Part shown: positions 11,743-23,500 of the stretch, piece by piece
How the letters are laid out: each line of letters starts with the position of its first letter
How positions within the stretch are numbered: position 1 is the stretch's first letter
Assembly (NCBI RefSeq): GCF_000220395.1
Contig: NW_004087645.1
Span: 1 to 42,954 of the forward strand
Length of the DNA stretch: 42,954 nt
Source: Ichthyophthirius multifiliis
Lineage: Eukaryota > Ciliophora > Oligohymenophorea > Hymenostomatida
Reading direction: 5' to 3'
Notes under the pieces: generated by a model
What the model saw: the letters and a program-made list of their open reading frames with translations, nothing else
The model's database searches: none
What the model was told of the DNA's origin: nothing
Position numbers and translations under genes: made by a program

Positions 11743-12742
11743 ATGTTTCAAACACCACAAAACTTCTAAAAACAAGAATCATCCCCTGAAACCAAATCAA
11801 CATTAAATACATAAAGAATAATAATAAATCATTCTAAAATTATAAAAAAACCTCGTTATCTAAAAGTATGGACAAAATAAGAAGAAAACTAATTAATTTC
11901 TCTTTAAAAATAATACAATTAAGATTGGGAATAAATTTCCTCTTTTTTATAAAACCGAAATCCTTCTTAATGTTATTAAAGATGGAGAAAACTGACTCGT
12001 TCAAAAAAAGAAAATTAATGGGATAAAGAACTTGATGATAAACTTCTAAATTTAATCCAATAATATGGAAAATAATGGCATATACTTTCTAAACATATAC
12101 CTTCTAAATCAGGAAAATAAATCAGGGAGAGATTCATGAATGTGTTAGACCCCAATATTAATAAGACACCCTTTACAGAATAAGAAGATTAACTTATAAT
12201 CGATATTTTTCAAAAAAACGGTCCTAAATGGTCTTTAATAGCTAAAAATCTTCACAATAGACCTGAAAATAGAATAAAAAACAGATTCTATTCACATTTA
12301 AAACCTATTTACTTATAATAACTAAAAGATGAATATAATAAAGAATAAGAAGAGATTTTAAAAAAATAAAACAATAAAGCAATAGAAGTAGAAAATGTAA
12401 AAATTTAATAAAAAATATTAGATCTGCCTCAATTATAAATTCCAAAATTTACAGATACATTTCCTTAATATTCAACTTAAAGTACTTTAACTAATAATTC
12501 AAGTTTAAATTTTATAAATACACCTATTTCAATATAAAATAATAGTATTAATTCTTTCACATCGTTTACAAATTTATAAGTTAATAATTCATATACAAAA
12601 TTAAATTATTAAAATTAACAATTTTCAAGTGAATAATTTAATTAATAATAATAGCTTGTAAATCAATTTAATCAATTTAATAAATAAACTTAGAATTATA
12701 TTATAAATAAATTAAAAAAAGAATAAGATGAAAAAATAAAAT

Positions 12743-12802
<60 letters not shown>

Positions 12803-13014
12803 TATTATTATAACAATCACCTTCTTCTGGATCTTAAATTTTAATTTAATTAGATAAATTGCCTTAAAATTTATAAGAATAAATACTTAATTATAATAAA
12901 GAAAATGAAGCCAATTAATAAATTATTAATTAGTTTAATTATCTAAGTAAATCTAATTAAGAAAAACTACTTATATAATTATCATAAATGTATAATTAAA
13001 GTAAAATATATTGA
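11743..13014 (+). CDS. Three-repeat Myb DNA-binding protein
   Basis: Intronless 423-residue Myb transcription factor. Three tandem SANT/Myb repeats occupy about residues 40-190. R1 runs from VWTKQEENQLISLQKQ to CYQRWRKL; R2 contains QWDKELDDKLLNLIQQYGK and QIRERFMNVLDP; R3 runs from PFTEQEDQLIIDIFQKNG through WSLIAKNL to RIKNRFYSHL. The spaced Trp/aromatic residues and helix 3 sequences are typical of 3R-Myb proteins, which in other eukaryotes often control cell-cycle genes. The C-terminal half is low-complexity, rich in Gln, Asn and Ser, including 19 consecutive Gln, all TAA codons, then Leu3. The stop is TGA at 13012-13014. The target genes cannot be inferred from sequence. Confidence 0.93.
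12745..12801 (+). repeat. (TAA)19 microsatellite encoding polyglutamine
   Basis: Nineteen uninterrupted TAA triplets in the Myb reading frame, read as Gln under the ciliate code. They are followed by three TTA (Leu), then TAA and CAA. Under the standard code the same DNA would be a wall of stops. Confidence 0.95.
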
Positions 13015-13890
13015 TTATTTTAAAATGCATTTTATATTTTGTATATATTTTTAATTTAACTATTTATGTATAATATTTATAATTTTTAAATATTATATTA
13101 AAAATATACATTTCATTTATATAAATTATAAATTTATTTATGTAATTTTTATATTTTATTATTTACTTTTAAAAAAAAAACTGATTTTATTACTTATTTA
13201 AAATTTATTTAAAGTAAAATATTTACATTAAAATATATATAATATTTATTTCTATTGATAATTTTTTTTTAAATATATATTAAAAACATAATATTTTTTA
13301 TATACACATATATATAGTAATATTTAAATAATGCCCATATAATATTTTATTTTATTTTTGCATTTTTTATTTAAAAAGAGAATAAGAATTTAAATTATTT
13401 TTATTAATTCTGTTTAATCAATTTTTTTTTAATTTTTAATTAATATATATGTTTTTTCTTTGTAAATTTAAATTTATTATATAATAGATATTATATATAT
13501 TACATTTTTAAAATTTTTATGCTGATAAAAAATAATTTTTTAATGATTTCATTAAATTTTTAAAAAGAGTGATTATTATTATATAACTCTTATATTAATA
13601 GAATTTTTTTTTATTCTTTAAATAACATAATTATTAAATAATTTATATTAAATATTCGAATATTTAATATTTTCGTTATTTTAAATTATTTACATAATAA
13701 AACTAAAAAATAATTTAAATAATATAATACAATGTAATATTTATTAATTTTAAAAACGAATATATAAAATATTAAATTATATATTAAAACATTCATTTAT
13801 ATTAAATTAAAATAATAATAAAAAAAAAATTTTAAATATATAAATAACTAAAAAATATACATTTTTTTTTTAAATAAAAAACTCTAACTT
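13015..13890. other. AT-rich spacer between convergent genes
   Basis: About 875 bases between the 3' ends of the Myb gene and the MORN gene. This is unusually long for a convergent gap. No frame of protein-like composition, RNA or repeat was recognised. Confidence 0.55.
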
Positions 13891-14697
13891 TCATTTAAAT
13901 TATATTTATTAATTAACTGTATCTTATTTTTATATATTTTATTGATTTTCATTGTAGTCATCAATCCATTTAATTCTAACTCCATTATCCCAAATTCCTT
14001 ATTTAACGCTCCCATCTTTATCGAAAAACCATCCAATTCCATTTTAAACTCCATCCAGCCATTCACCATCATATTTTCTTCCATCTGGCCATAAAAAAGC
14101 GCCTCTCCCTTATTTTTTATCATAAAAATATTCTCCTATATATTTCTTTCCATCTGGCCACTTAAAGCAGCCTTTTCCATGTAGTTTTCCTTCCCAAAAC
14201 TCTCCTTCATATTCTTTTCCATTACAATATATCATTTTACCGAATCCAGTGATCCCCCCTTTTTAAAATTCCCCTTAAAACTAAGTTCCATCAAACCATA
14301 TAAAAATCCCTTTTCCGCATTTTTTCCCCTCTATATACTCCCCTTTATACTTGCTTCCATCTATCCACTCTTCTTCACCAAAACCCCACTATAAATCGTC
14401 TTTCCAATCCCCTTTATAAGTCGATATCTGTGTATATTACACACCATATCCATGAGCCTTATTATCTATCCATTCCCCTTCATAAATATCGCCTTCTGAA
14501 GATGTAAATCTACCTCTTCCTGCCCTTTTTCCTTCCTAGAAAAAACCTTCGTATTTCGAACCATCTGGCCATGTTAGTATTCCTTTACCGTGCATTTTCT
14601 CGCCTACCCATTCTCCTACATATGTTGTATTATTTTCCAATTTTTGGGCTTTGCGGAATTCTTTCAGTTTATTTTTCTGATCTTCTGGAGGGTCCAT
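13891..14697 (-). CDS. MORN-repeat protein
   Basis: Single-exon frame of 268 residues starting [18 protein letters not shown]. It carries about nine consecutive 23-residue MORN repeats plus a degenerate one, for example [75 protein letters not shown] and [19 protein letters not shown] arrays form extended beta-hairpin rods that bind membranes or other proteins, and ciliates have many, often cortical or ciliary. The Tyr/Gly/Glu/Trp-rich sequence makes this one of the most GC-rich parts of the window. The frame stays open upstream of the chosen ATG, so an extra 5' exon is possible. A (tc)cat-rich pattern on the plus strand is simply the antisense of the repeats. Confidence 0.93.
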
Positions 14698-15064
14698 TCC
14701 GTATTAAAATAAGGGAAGTTTTGGAATTATTTTCTTTTTTAAGTTTATTCTTAGAAGGTTTCCCGATAATATGATATACTATTTTAATCGTCTTCTTTTG
14801 AAGAATTTTATATTTATATTGAATTATTAATGTTATTTTCTTAATAAATATTGTATATTTAAGAATTATTTTCTATATTTTTTTAAGAAGTTTACTTTTT
14901 TTATTTTAGAGATGGAAAATTTCTTTCATCTTAAATATTATAATTTCCTTATTATATATTTTATTTTTATATTTCTTCACTTTAACAAGCACCCATTTAT
15001 TATTTATTTTTTTAAATTAATTTTTTAAATATTTGTATATATAAATAAATGTTTATATATATTT
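14698..15064. other. Short AT-rich spacer
   Basis: About 370 bases between two minus-strand genes. It contains the likely promoter of the MORN gene. A weak 5' exon of that gene (ATG-starting MKEIFHLQNKK near 14930) is possible but unproven. Confidence 0.45.
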
Positions 15065-15589
15065 TCATATAATATGTAACAATAAATAAATAAAAAAAAT
15101 AACAGAAAAATATTAAATATTCCCAAAAGCACATAAAGAACCCCCTTTTCTATTATTACATATAGTATTATAATTATCTTATTCCTCAGGACATCTATCT
15201 TTTAATAAATCACATAAAAAATCACATACATTATTATGATCTCCTATTTATTCATCACATACAGGATAATGGTACGCACAAAAAATAATTCTAGCAACCC
15301 CTAAACAATCATTTGTAGGGTTTAAACTATTGTCTCCTCCAGAAAGTTTCCAGTTTTCATATAATTTCTTATATCGTTATAAAGCTAAATTATCTAGTTG
15401 GTCACGTTTATCTATTGTAGCTTAAGAAATAGGCCAGTTTATGGTATTTGCACAATAATTGGCATCAGCTGAAGGAGTTAATTATAATAAATTTGCTTGT
15501 GTTGTGTTTAAACACTTAAATTAGGTTTAATAAGTATGTCTGATTTATTAGAAAACAGTTATAAATAATACAAAATAACATATTTTCAT
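15065..15589 (-). CDS. Secreted Frizzled-CRD-like cysteine-rich protein
   Basis: Uninterrupted 174-residue frame. The N-terminus is a signal peptide (MKICYFVLFITVFQQI). The mature part has about ten cysteines in a Frizzled-type pattern: CLNTT, YCANT, DCLGVARIIFCAYHYPVC, VCDFLCDLLKDRC, then TICNNRKGGSLC. The C-x8-C-x6-C run and the C-x3-C-x6-C run are the core of the Fz domain. The C-terminus is a short hydrophobic tail (QYFSVIFFIYLLLHII) directly before the stop, as in GPI-anchored proteins. The product is probably a surface protein. Metazoan Fz domains bind Wnt or lipid, but ciliates lack Wnt, so the ligand is unknown. Related secreted Fz-like proteins could also be misread cysteine-rich surface antigens. 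Confidence 0.7.
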
Positions 15590-15943
15590 TTTTATTTTTG
15601 AATAATAATTTTTTTTTCTTTTTTCTATTAAGAAAAATATATTTATTTTTTAATAAATTTTATTTATTTTATATTGTTTAAATTAAATATATTAATAGTT
15701 ATGTTTATTTTTAGATTCTTTATCAGTAAATATAGAACTTTATATAAATTTAAATGAGTAAAATGATTTTATATGCTAATAATTAATAATATATAAAATA
15801 CTAAATGATTTAATTAAATGAAAAAATACATAAAAAAAAATGTGTTAAATAAAAATTTTATGATAAAATAGATAAAAAAGAATTAAAAAATAAATATTAT
15901 TTAAATATATATGTATATATATAAATTTAAGAAAAATATATAA

Positions 15944-15975
<32 letters not shown>

Positions 15976-16653
15976 TTATATAATTATTATATTTTTTTTT
16001 AAAAAAAAAATTTATTTATTTTTAGATATATATTTTTATATTTATCTATTATATATTTTTATTTTTTTTTATTTTTCTTTGATTTTTTTAAATTCATATA
16101 TCTTATATAATTAGTATATTTATAGAAATATTTTATTAACATATAATTACTTAAATAATCTATTTAAATTTATATTTGCAAATTATTTTTATTATTTTTT
16201 AAACAAATAACTATAATCTTTTAAATTAAAATATAAATTTTATTTATTTTTTTATATTATATATAATAATTTAATTAATACATTTTATATTTTAAAAATA
16301 AATATAATAATTTATATTAAAAAGAATAAATGCATTTTAGAAAGCAATGGAATATTTTTATTTATTTTCAAATGTTTTTGTTAAATATTTAAAATTTTAT
16401 GAATTCTTTTTATTTTTTAATAAAATTATAAATAAATTTTTTATAAAAAAAAAAAAAATTAATTTTTATATTATTTATTAATACTTTGGTTCTTAATTTA
16501 AAATAATAATTATAAAGAAATAAAAATAATTAATTAAAGAATAAAGTAAATATATATATATATATATATATATTAATATATATATTTATATATATAATTA
16601 ATATATTTATTAATATTCATTTTATAAAATCTCTTTTATAATAATAATAATAA

Positions 16654-16707
<54 letters not shown>

Positions 16708-16715
16708 TTTAAATT
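15590..16715. other. AT-rich spacer with (TA)n and (TAA)n runs
   Basis: About 1.1 kb with TA-rich tracts (15935-15985, 16551-16610) and an AAT/TAA run at about 16640-16706. It lies between divergent genes. No coding frame was recognised. Confidence 0.6.
16640..16706. repeat. (TAA)n microsatellite upstream of a start codon
   Basis: A TAA/ATA trinucleotide run, interrupted once, ending about ten bases before the ATG at 16716. There is no upstream ATG in frame, so unlike the run in the Myb gene it is taken as non-coding leader or promoter DNA. Confidence 0.75.
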
Positions 16716-17290
16716 ATGTTTTATTCTAAAATAAAAAATATTTTTTCAGAAAAATTATTGTAATTATAATCTTAGGATAATCAAAATAAATTGAAATAAG
16801 CATTATTTTATTATATTTTTTTCATGACGAAGAAATTAAATATTAATAAGAAACAATTTATGAAATTAAATAAATAAGTAAAACATAACTAAAAGCTAAT
16901 TTTATATAATACAAAACCGATATATAAAATTATAATAATATTATTTTTTTAGAACAAACTTAATTATCAATACATAGATTAGAAAATTAAATAAATATAT
17001 TTTATTATTAATATTGTTTTTATAAAATAATTCTAAAAAAATAATATTACCAAAATAAATTTTTTAAATTGAAGATTAGTATTAGTATTAATTTTAAATT
17101 TAACAAAAAAATAGTTAATAATTATTTTATGATTAATAATGTCTTATTAATAAATATTTAAGTAATATTTAATAAAGTTAATTGCCTATATTTAAAAAAA
17201 TAATTCCTTTTTAATAAAGGTAATTACCAATACTAGTTTAGTAAACTACACTTCTGTTTAATAATATTAAATTTCTGTTTAAAAAAAACT
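16716..17290 (+). CDS. Possible gene, uncharacterised
   Basis: Starts MFYSKIKNIFSEKLLQLQSQ with DNQNKLKQALFYYIFF next. The composition then continues plausibly in another frame as HDEEIKYQQETIYEIKQISK, KTDIQNYNNIIFLEQTQ and LSIHRLENQINI. The two parts join if the seven-T run near 16818 has eight Ts. Beyond about 17000 the frame stays free of TGA but becomes Ile/Phe/Asn/Lys-rich, as random A/T DNA does, so the 3' limit is not known and introns are likely. No family was recognised. Confidence 0.35.
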
Positions 17291-17299
17291 AAAGTTTAA

Positions 17300-17885
17300 A
17301 TAAATAAAATTAATAATTTTATTATTCATAATTACATCTTTTATCTCCTATTTTCAGATTTATTAATTTTTATATTATTTATCCGATATTTTACAAAATA
17401 ATCTTTTAAATATAATTTCTTTTTTATTTAATGTATTATTAAATTAACTTATTTTAATAATTTTATATATTTTCAAATCTTTAAAATCTAATTGTTAAAT
17501 AAAATATTAAATTATAAAAAAAAATACTATTAATAAATAAAATAGTAATTAATAAAATCATAATAACAAATACAAATAATAAATATATGTAAAATTAAAT
17601 AAAATATAATTTTATTAAAATATTAATATATATATATATATATTTCTTTTTTAATGATTATTTATTTTTTTTATTTAAAACACTAATTTAGAGATTAAAA
17701 TAATATAAGAACTAAAAATTACTAAATAGTTTTTTTAATTTAAAAAAAAAATGATATTTTATTTATAATGTAAAAAAATTAAATTTTAAAATAGATATTT
17801 CTATTCAAATTTTAAATTAGCATTCTTTTTTTTAACAAAAAAATTAAAAATATAAAAAAATTATAATTTTTAGATCTTTTTTTAT
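17300..17885. other. AT-rich spacer
   Basis: About 590 bases that may include the 3' end of the doubtful plus-strand gene. It has a (TA)n run near 17629-17642. Nothing else was recognised. Confidence 0.4.
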
Positions 17886-19588
17886 TCATAATATTTAACT
17901 TCTTTTTAATCCATTGTTTTATTGGAAAAGAAATTCCTGAATTTTTTGGTCAGCTTCAATTAGCGAATTTTATAAAATTTAATTTTAAGATTTATATTTA
18001 TTTAATTTCTTTTATAAATACAAATTATTATTTTCATAGTTTTTCAATTCACTAGATATTTATAAATTTATTTTTTTAAATTAATTATTTTCTTCTTTTA
18101 AAAAATTCAACTCTGAACTTATTTATTATATTTTATCTTCCAAAATATCAATGTCATTATTCTATTTATTTGTAAGAAATTCATTCTATTTCTCTACTTT
18201 ATTTAAATATTCTTATTATTATTTATTTTTTTCATGTATTAATTAAAACTCTTATTCCAAACATAAATAGTTTTCCCTTTCTTAATCTAATAATTACTAA
18301 AGCTCATTAATTCTCAAATATTTAATTTTACATTACTCTTAAAGTCCTGATATTTCTTTTTAAGTTTTTTTAAATTCTTATTATTCTCTTTTCAAAAATA
18401 AATTGGCATCTCTACTTTAATATTTTATTTATTCTAAGTCATCTGTTAAATTATTACTTTTTTAATTTTTTAATAAAATTATTTTTTAGAAAAGTAAAAA
18501 TTTACATAATATCTTTTTATGATTAAATTTCCTAATTTTTATTTAAAAGTTCTTAATTTATATTTTTAATTTAAATTTATTAAGATTCATTTTCGCTTTT
18601 ATATTAAAAGGCTTGTTAATTTAAAGAAGCGAGTTTTTTTTCGATTTCTTTAATTTATTCTTTTAATAAATTCTATTTATTTTTCTTTTTTTCTAAAGCA
18701 TTTTTTTTCTCAGTTTCAGTAATTTCCACTTTTTATTTCATTTTTTCGAGTTTATTTTATATATTTTGCATTTCTTTATTACTATTTTGTGATTTTTTCT
18801 CTAGAAATTCATTTTCAATTTAATATTATTTATTTTGCTCAATTTATTAATTTAATTTATTTTTTATTTCTTAAATTATTCTCTCCTATGAATTTACATT
18901 ATTTTATAATTTCTCCTTTTATAATTAAACACTTTATAATTCAATTTAAACTGAATCAAGATTTTTTTACGTTTCTAAATATTATAAACGCTCATGTTCG
19001 ATATTTTTCATTAATTCATTCATATTTTATTCAATATAATTTTTTTATTCAACAAGCATTTGTTTTTATTCAGAAAACTCGTATTACATTTTTTAATTTT
19101 CTTCTCTATATTTTATTATTTTTTGTTTTTTATTTATAAAAAAATAAAATATACCTTAACATATTTATTTCAACTTTCTTATCTTTTAATTTATTTTTTA
19201 AACTCATAAAATTGCTATACATTTCTTCGTAATTTTTTTACATATATAAATCTCTTTATTATTTATTATTTCCTATTTACCCTAATTAAATTTTGTACTC
19301 TTATATTATTTTTTCTTTATTTTATAAAGAATCTTATAATATATGTATTCTACTTTTCATATTTTCGAGTTCTTCATTTAATAGATTGTTCTTGTTTTTC
19401 AAATAAAAATCATTTTATTCTTATAATTATTCCTTTGCTAAAATTTAATTTTTTAGTTATTTTAAATTTTAAATTGTTTGTTTATCATCTAATTCATTAT
19501 TTATTAAATTTTAGTTTATTTCTTTTTATATTTTAAATGGACTTTCTTGTAATGTTTTATCAATCTAGTCCATTATTGTTTTTTTCAT
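17886..19588 (-). CDS. Coiled-coil protein
   Basis: Long coiled-coil protein of about 530 residues, rich in Gln, Glu, Lys, Asn and Leu, starting MKKTIMDQIDKTLQESPFKI. Other segments are NKNNLLNEELENMKSRIHIL, EKKNALEKKKNKQNLLKEQI and EISGLQEQCKIKYLRINELQ, with a terminal KIQEFLFQQNNGLKRSQIL. Two introns are inferred: one after INMLR (GTATATTTT... to ...ATATAG, about 19090-19150), the other about 18470-18520. Heptad-like Leu/Ile spacing runs almost throughout, with no globular domain. Many such proteins in ciliates are cytoskeletal or basal-body components, but nothing here identifies which. The gene sits 195 bases downstream of the DRC11-like gene on the same strand. Confidence 0.75.
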
Positions 19589-19783
19589 ATTATTTAAGTT
19601 TGATTGGTCTTTTTACATTTTTTTTTTTTAAATATAAATGTGTATATTTTTAGATATAAATAAGTTATAAAAATTTATTATTTTTTTTTTAAAAAAATAC
19701 ATTTAAAAATTTTTAGTATATTTATAAATATATAGTTTTTTATCAAAAAATAAATATTTATAATTATAAAATTTAATAGAAAA

Positions 19784-22054
19784 TCATTTTTTCTTCTTTT
19801 AAATTTTTTTTGTTTTCCTTTTTTATCATCTTCTCCTTCAGGATTCATCTTTTTCTTTCTCCTGGCTTTTACCCCAGACATTTCATCCCAAAATTCCTAG
19901 AAAAAAATAAATAAAAAAAGTAAGTAAAAAAAATAAAAACATACCCTGTATTTAATATATTCTTGTGCATAAATATTAGGCTAATTAGATAAAGGAATAA
20001 CAAATTCATTTAAACTTATAACCCTTTCTTATAATTACATAAGTCTTCTTTAAGTAATAATTTTCTAAAAAGCCTCACAGTACTAAAAATAATAATAATA
20101 GAAAATAATAATAATAAAAATATATATATACATTTCCAGCTGTAAATCCTTCAGTAATATGCGCTAAAGTAGATGTCGGAAAATTATGATCAAATTAAAA
20201 TCCAAGTTTTTTAAGGAAATTCTCGACTAGAATTTTCCTATTTCCATAAGAAGGATATGGGAAAAAAACTTTTTTTCAGCAAATTTTTTAAGCATTTTTT
20301 TCGCACAATTCCAAGGCTAAGTAGTCTAAGTAATAACCGCAACCCGATCTTCCTTTTTGAAAAACTTGGCTTTTTTGAATTTCATCAAAGGTTTTTTTAC
20401 TTTTGCAAAGGAAATAATTGGAGTAGTATTTTCTTTTTCTTATTATACACCTTTTTACTTCTTTTTTTTTTTCTTAGCTTTAAATATTTACTCAACTTCG
20501 TCTATATAAATTATTGCAGGCTAATATTTTCTAGCAACCTCAAAAGACATATATAGTATTCTAGAAATCCCATTCTTATCATAATATTTATTAGGGTCTA
20601 ATTTCTCCCAAGAACTAGGCGATAGGTCAATTATAATAGAATCAGTTTCTGTCTATATAGCCCTTACAGCCATTGTTTTTCCAGACCCATGAGGTCCGAA
20701 AAAATGAAAATAATTCATTTTTTCAATATTTTCTTTAATATAAGGCGTTCCTAAAGGTATTACTATATTCTCTGTTAAAAATGTCCTTATATCAAACATA
20801 CTAGGATCAGGTTAAAGTTCTTGCTTTTCTTCTTATTTTATACGCAAGTAATTAGGAGCGCCTATAAGTTCATCCATTCTACATTTTTCGAAATTTTTTA
20901 CTATTCCACAATCTATAAGCTAATATTTATAATATATATATATATTTAAAAAATAATAAATATATTAACTTCAGCTAACATATCTTTAGGATTTCTATTT
21001 TTATTTTCCTTCATTCCAGGAACTTTTTTAGATTTTTTTTCTTTTTGCCTTTTTTATTCTTTTTTTTAGATTTTTTAGGTTTTTTTATTTTATATCGTAA
21101 TCTCAAATTTGCTAACTCCATATCGATTATATCATCTACCATATATTTTATCTTGAAAAAAAAAATATATATATATATAAATATATATACATATATATAT
21201 TTATTTTATATATTTATATTTATTTACAATTATTTATTTACATAAATTTTTTATAATGATTTACATTTTCTTCGACTTCTGGAAAAATCGCATCTTTTAT
21301 CATTTCTTCATCAAATTCATGTACTTTATCTTTTTAATTTACCCATTAAAGACTATGCTTTTCAATTTTTTCTTGAATTTTTAAAATAGCTTCAGATGGT
21401 CCTTTACAGACTCTTTCTTTTATAAACTCATCTCTTTCTGAGTAGTTTTTTTTTCTTTTTTTTTCCTGCTTTTTTCGCTTCTTTTTCTTTTTTTTTCTCT
21501 TTTTTAGCCTATTCTTCTAATACTCTTTAAAGTTCTTCCTCTTCCGGTGTCAAAGGCATCGCAACTTTATCTTTATCATAAAATTCATTAGCTTTTTTCG
21601 GTAATCCTTTGAACTCTCTTTTAATAAGAAAATCATGAATCCACTCTCTTCTTTCTTAAAGCATTTTATCGCGAATTTCATCGCCCCAAAATTCCAAATA
21701 ATCTCCTTTTATGTTTTCCAAAGCTTCCTTATATCCTTTTTCTTATTCTACTTATTTTTTTTTCATTTCATTCCTATATGAAATTTCTTTAAATTCATCA
21801 CTATAAATATTATTAAAGTCTTTATCTTTTTTAAATATTCCCAAAAACTCTAATTCATCTTATCTCATAAAATAAATTTATTCTCTTCCTTTAAATCCTT
21901 TATAGTACTTTTAAATAACCAAAACGGCCTGTTCCCTTTCTGTTTCTTCTTCTATTTCATGTCCTTATTTTAATTTATTTTATTTTTCTTTTCTATATAA
22001 ATCTTATTTTCTTAATGTTTTTGCTATTAATGCTCTTTCTATACCTTGTCTACC

Positions 22055-22128
<74 letters not shown>

Positions 22129-22888
22129 AATAAAAAACCTCTTTCATTTTTCTATATACAACATATTGCATGTTATATATTATTATCAAAAAAAGTAGCA
22201 TTATCAACAAATTACTCCTCTTCAGCCGCTGTTGTTTCATGGTAGTTCATCATTAACTTTTCTATTAATTAATTTCTTTTGTTTCTTTCCTCTTGATTTT
22301 CCTCCACCATATGTCTAGGAATAGGAATATGTAAAGCCTAAGGAGTTAATTTATTTTATTTTAAAACTTCGTCTAAATTAGGATATTCACTTCTTATACT
22401 TAATGTATGCGTATTATAATAGATTATATTCTTTACATATGTAAATTTATAATTTAAAATATTTTTTTTTTTAATATTAAAAAATAAAAATATTTTACTT
22501 ATTTCACTTATATCATTCTTAAGGTTGTATTGTCAAGTAGTTCTTTTAAAAGAATACGCTTTTAAGGATTTAGCATTTAATCGTAACAATTTTCTAGTTT
22601 ACGATAGCAATCAATATACTTTATATATAGATTTGCATAATAATTAAACCATTCGAGATCCGAACGTTTATATTTTAACTATTTTTTTATTTTTGTTTAT
22701 ATTATTATTTTTATAATGTTTTATTTTTACTCCTTTTTCTTGGACATTTTCGTCAAAAGGATACATTTCTAAATTCATTTAAAGCGTTAATTCTTTGATA
22801 GCCTATTTCCATTGTTAGTTATAATAACTTTTTTATTTAATATTATATTTTGTGTATTTCTATGGATTTTTTTTTACTTATTAGACAT
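19784..22888 (-). CDS. DRC11/IQCA1-like AAA-domain protein (nexin-dynein regulatory complex)
   Basis: Homologue of IQCA1/DRC11, a dynein regulatory complex subunit in motile cilia. The first exon reads MSNN, then after a small intron YYNQQWKQAIKELTLQM. Later come LTPQALHIPIPRHMVEE, an IQ motif (AVLVIQKYYKGFKGREQI), and a divergent AAA domain with Walker A (FFGPHGSGKTMAV) and Walker B (PAIIYIDEVEQIF). A basic insert, KKPLMKFKKAKFFKKEDRVA, YPSYGNRKILVENFLKKLG and STLAHITEGFTAGN follow; the order matches the family. Several introns are present; one holds a long (TA)n. The C-terminus is Lys-rich. In the sequence as given the frame runs past the Lys-rich end; adding one A near 19810 gives ...KKKK followed by TGA at 19784-19786, which I take as the true end. 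Confidence 0.88.
22057..22126. repeat. (TA)n microsatellite inside an intron
   Basis: TA dinucleotide run of about 70 bases within an intron of the DRC11-like gene. The plus strand can be conceptually translated as Tyr-Ile repeats, which is an artefact. Confidence 0.9.
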
Positions 22889-23500
22889 ATCAAATGAATA
22901 CTTATTTATTTATTTATTTAGTTGTTTTGAAAAAAAAATTTAAACCTTATAATTACTTATAAAGAATGGTTTATTTTACTTTTTTTTATAAATTAATTAA
23001 AGTTTTTTTTTTTTAAAAAAAAAAAAAAAATTAAAAATTAGATATTAAATAAAAAATTGTAAATATAATTTAAAATTATTGAATTGTATATATAAAATAT
23101 TTTTTTTTTAAAAAAAAAAAAGTTTTGATATAAAAATTATAATTTAATATTAAAAAATAAAAATGACAATTAATAAAATGTAAAATTTTTTGTTATAAAT
23201 AAAAAATGCTATATATTTTTATTTTTTTAAGAAAGTTTTATTAATACAAATTGTTTATATAAAATAAAAATTATAATATATATAATTATTTAAATATAAA
23301 ATAATTAATATATCTTTAAAAGATAAATTTTTTAATAATTAAATAAAATATATATTCATATTTTTTTTATCAAATATACTATAAGTTTTTACAAAATATA
23401 TATATTTAAAAACTTCCATATAATAATTAATTTACATAAATTAATCCTTTAAAAAATAAATATCTATTAATTTAAAAAAATACACGTGTAAATATTTTTT
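22889..23500. other. AT-rich spacer
   Basis: About 610 bases between the 5' end of the DRC11-like gene and the 3' end of ALG2. It has long T-then-A runs (for example 23000-23031 and 23101-23120) that could form hairpins but match no known element. No coding frame was seen. Confidence 0.55.

Noticed and set aside
18789-19139. Plus-strand 116-codon open frame
   Set aside because: Antisense of a coiled-coil exon; its Phe/Ile/Tyr composition is what antisense Lys/Gln/Asn codons give.
20257-20556. Plus-strand 99-codon open frame
   Set aside because: Antisense to the AAA domain of the DRC11-like gene, which has recognisable Walker motifs on the minus strand.
22057-22126. Tyr-Ile repeat protein encoded by TA runs
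   Set aside because: Translation of (TA)n dinucleotide repeats in any frame gives Tyr-Ile; these lie in introns and spacers.
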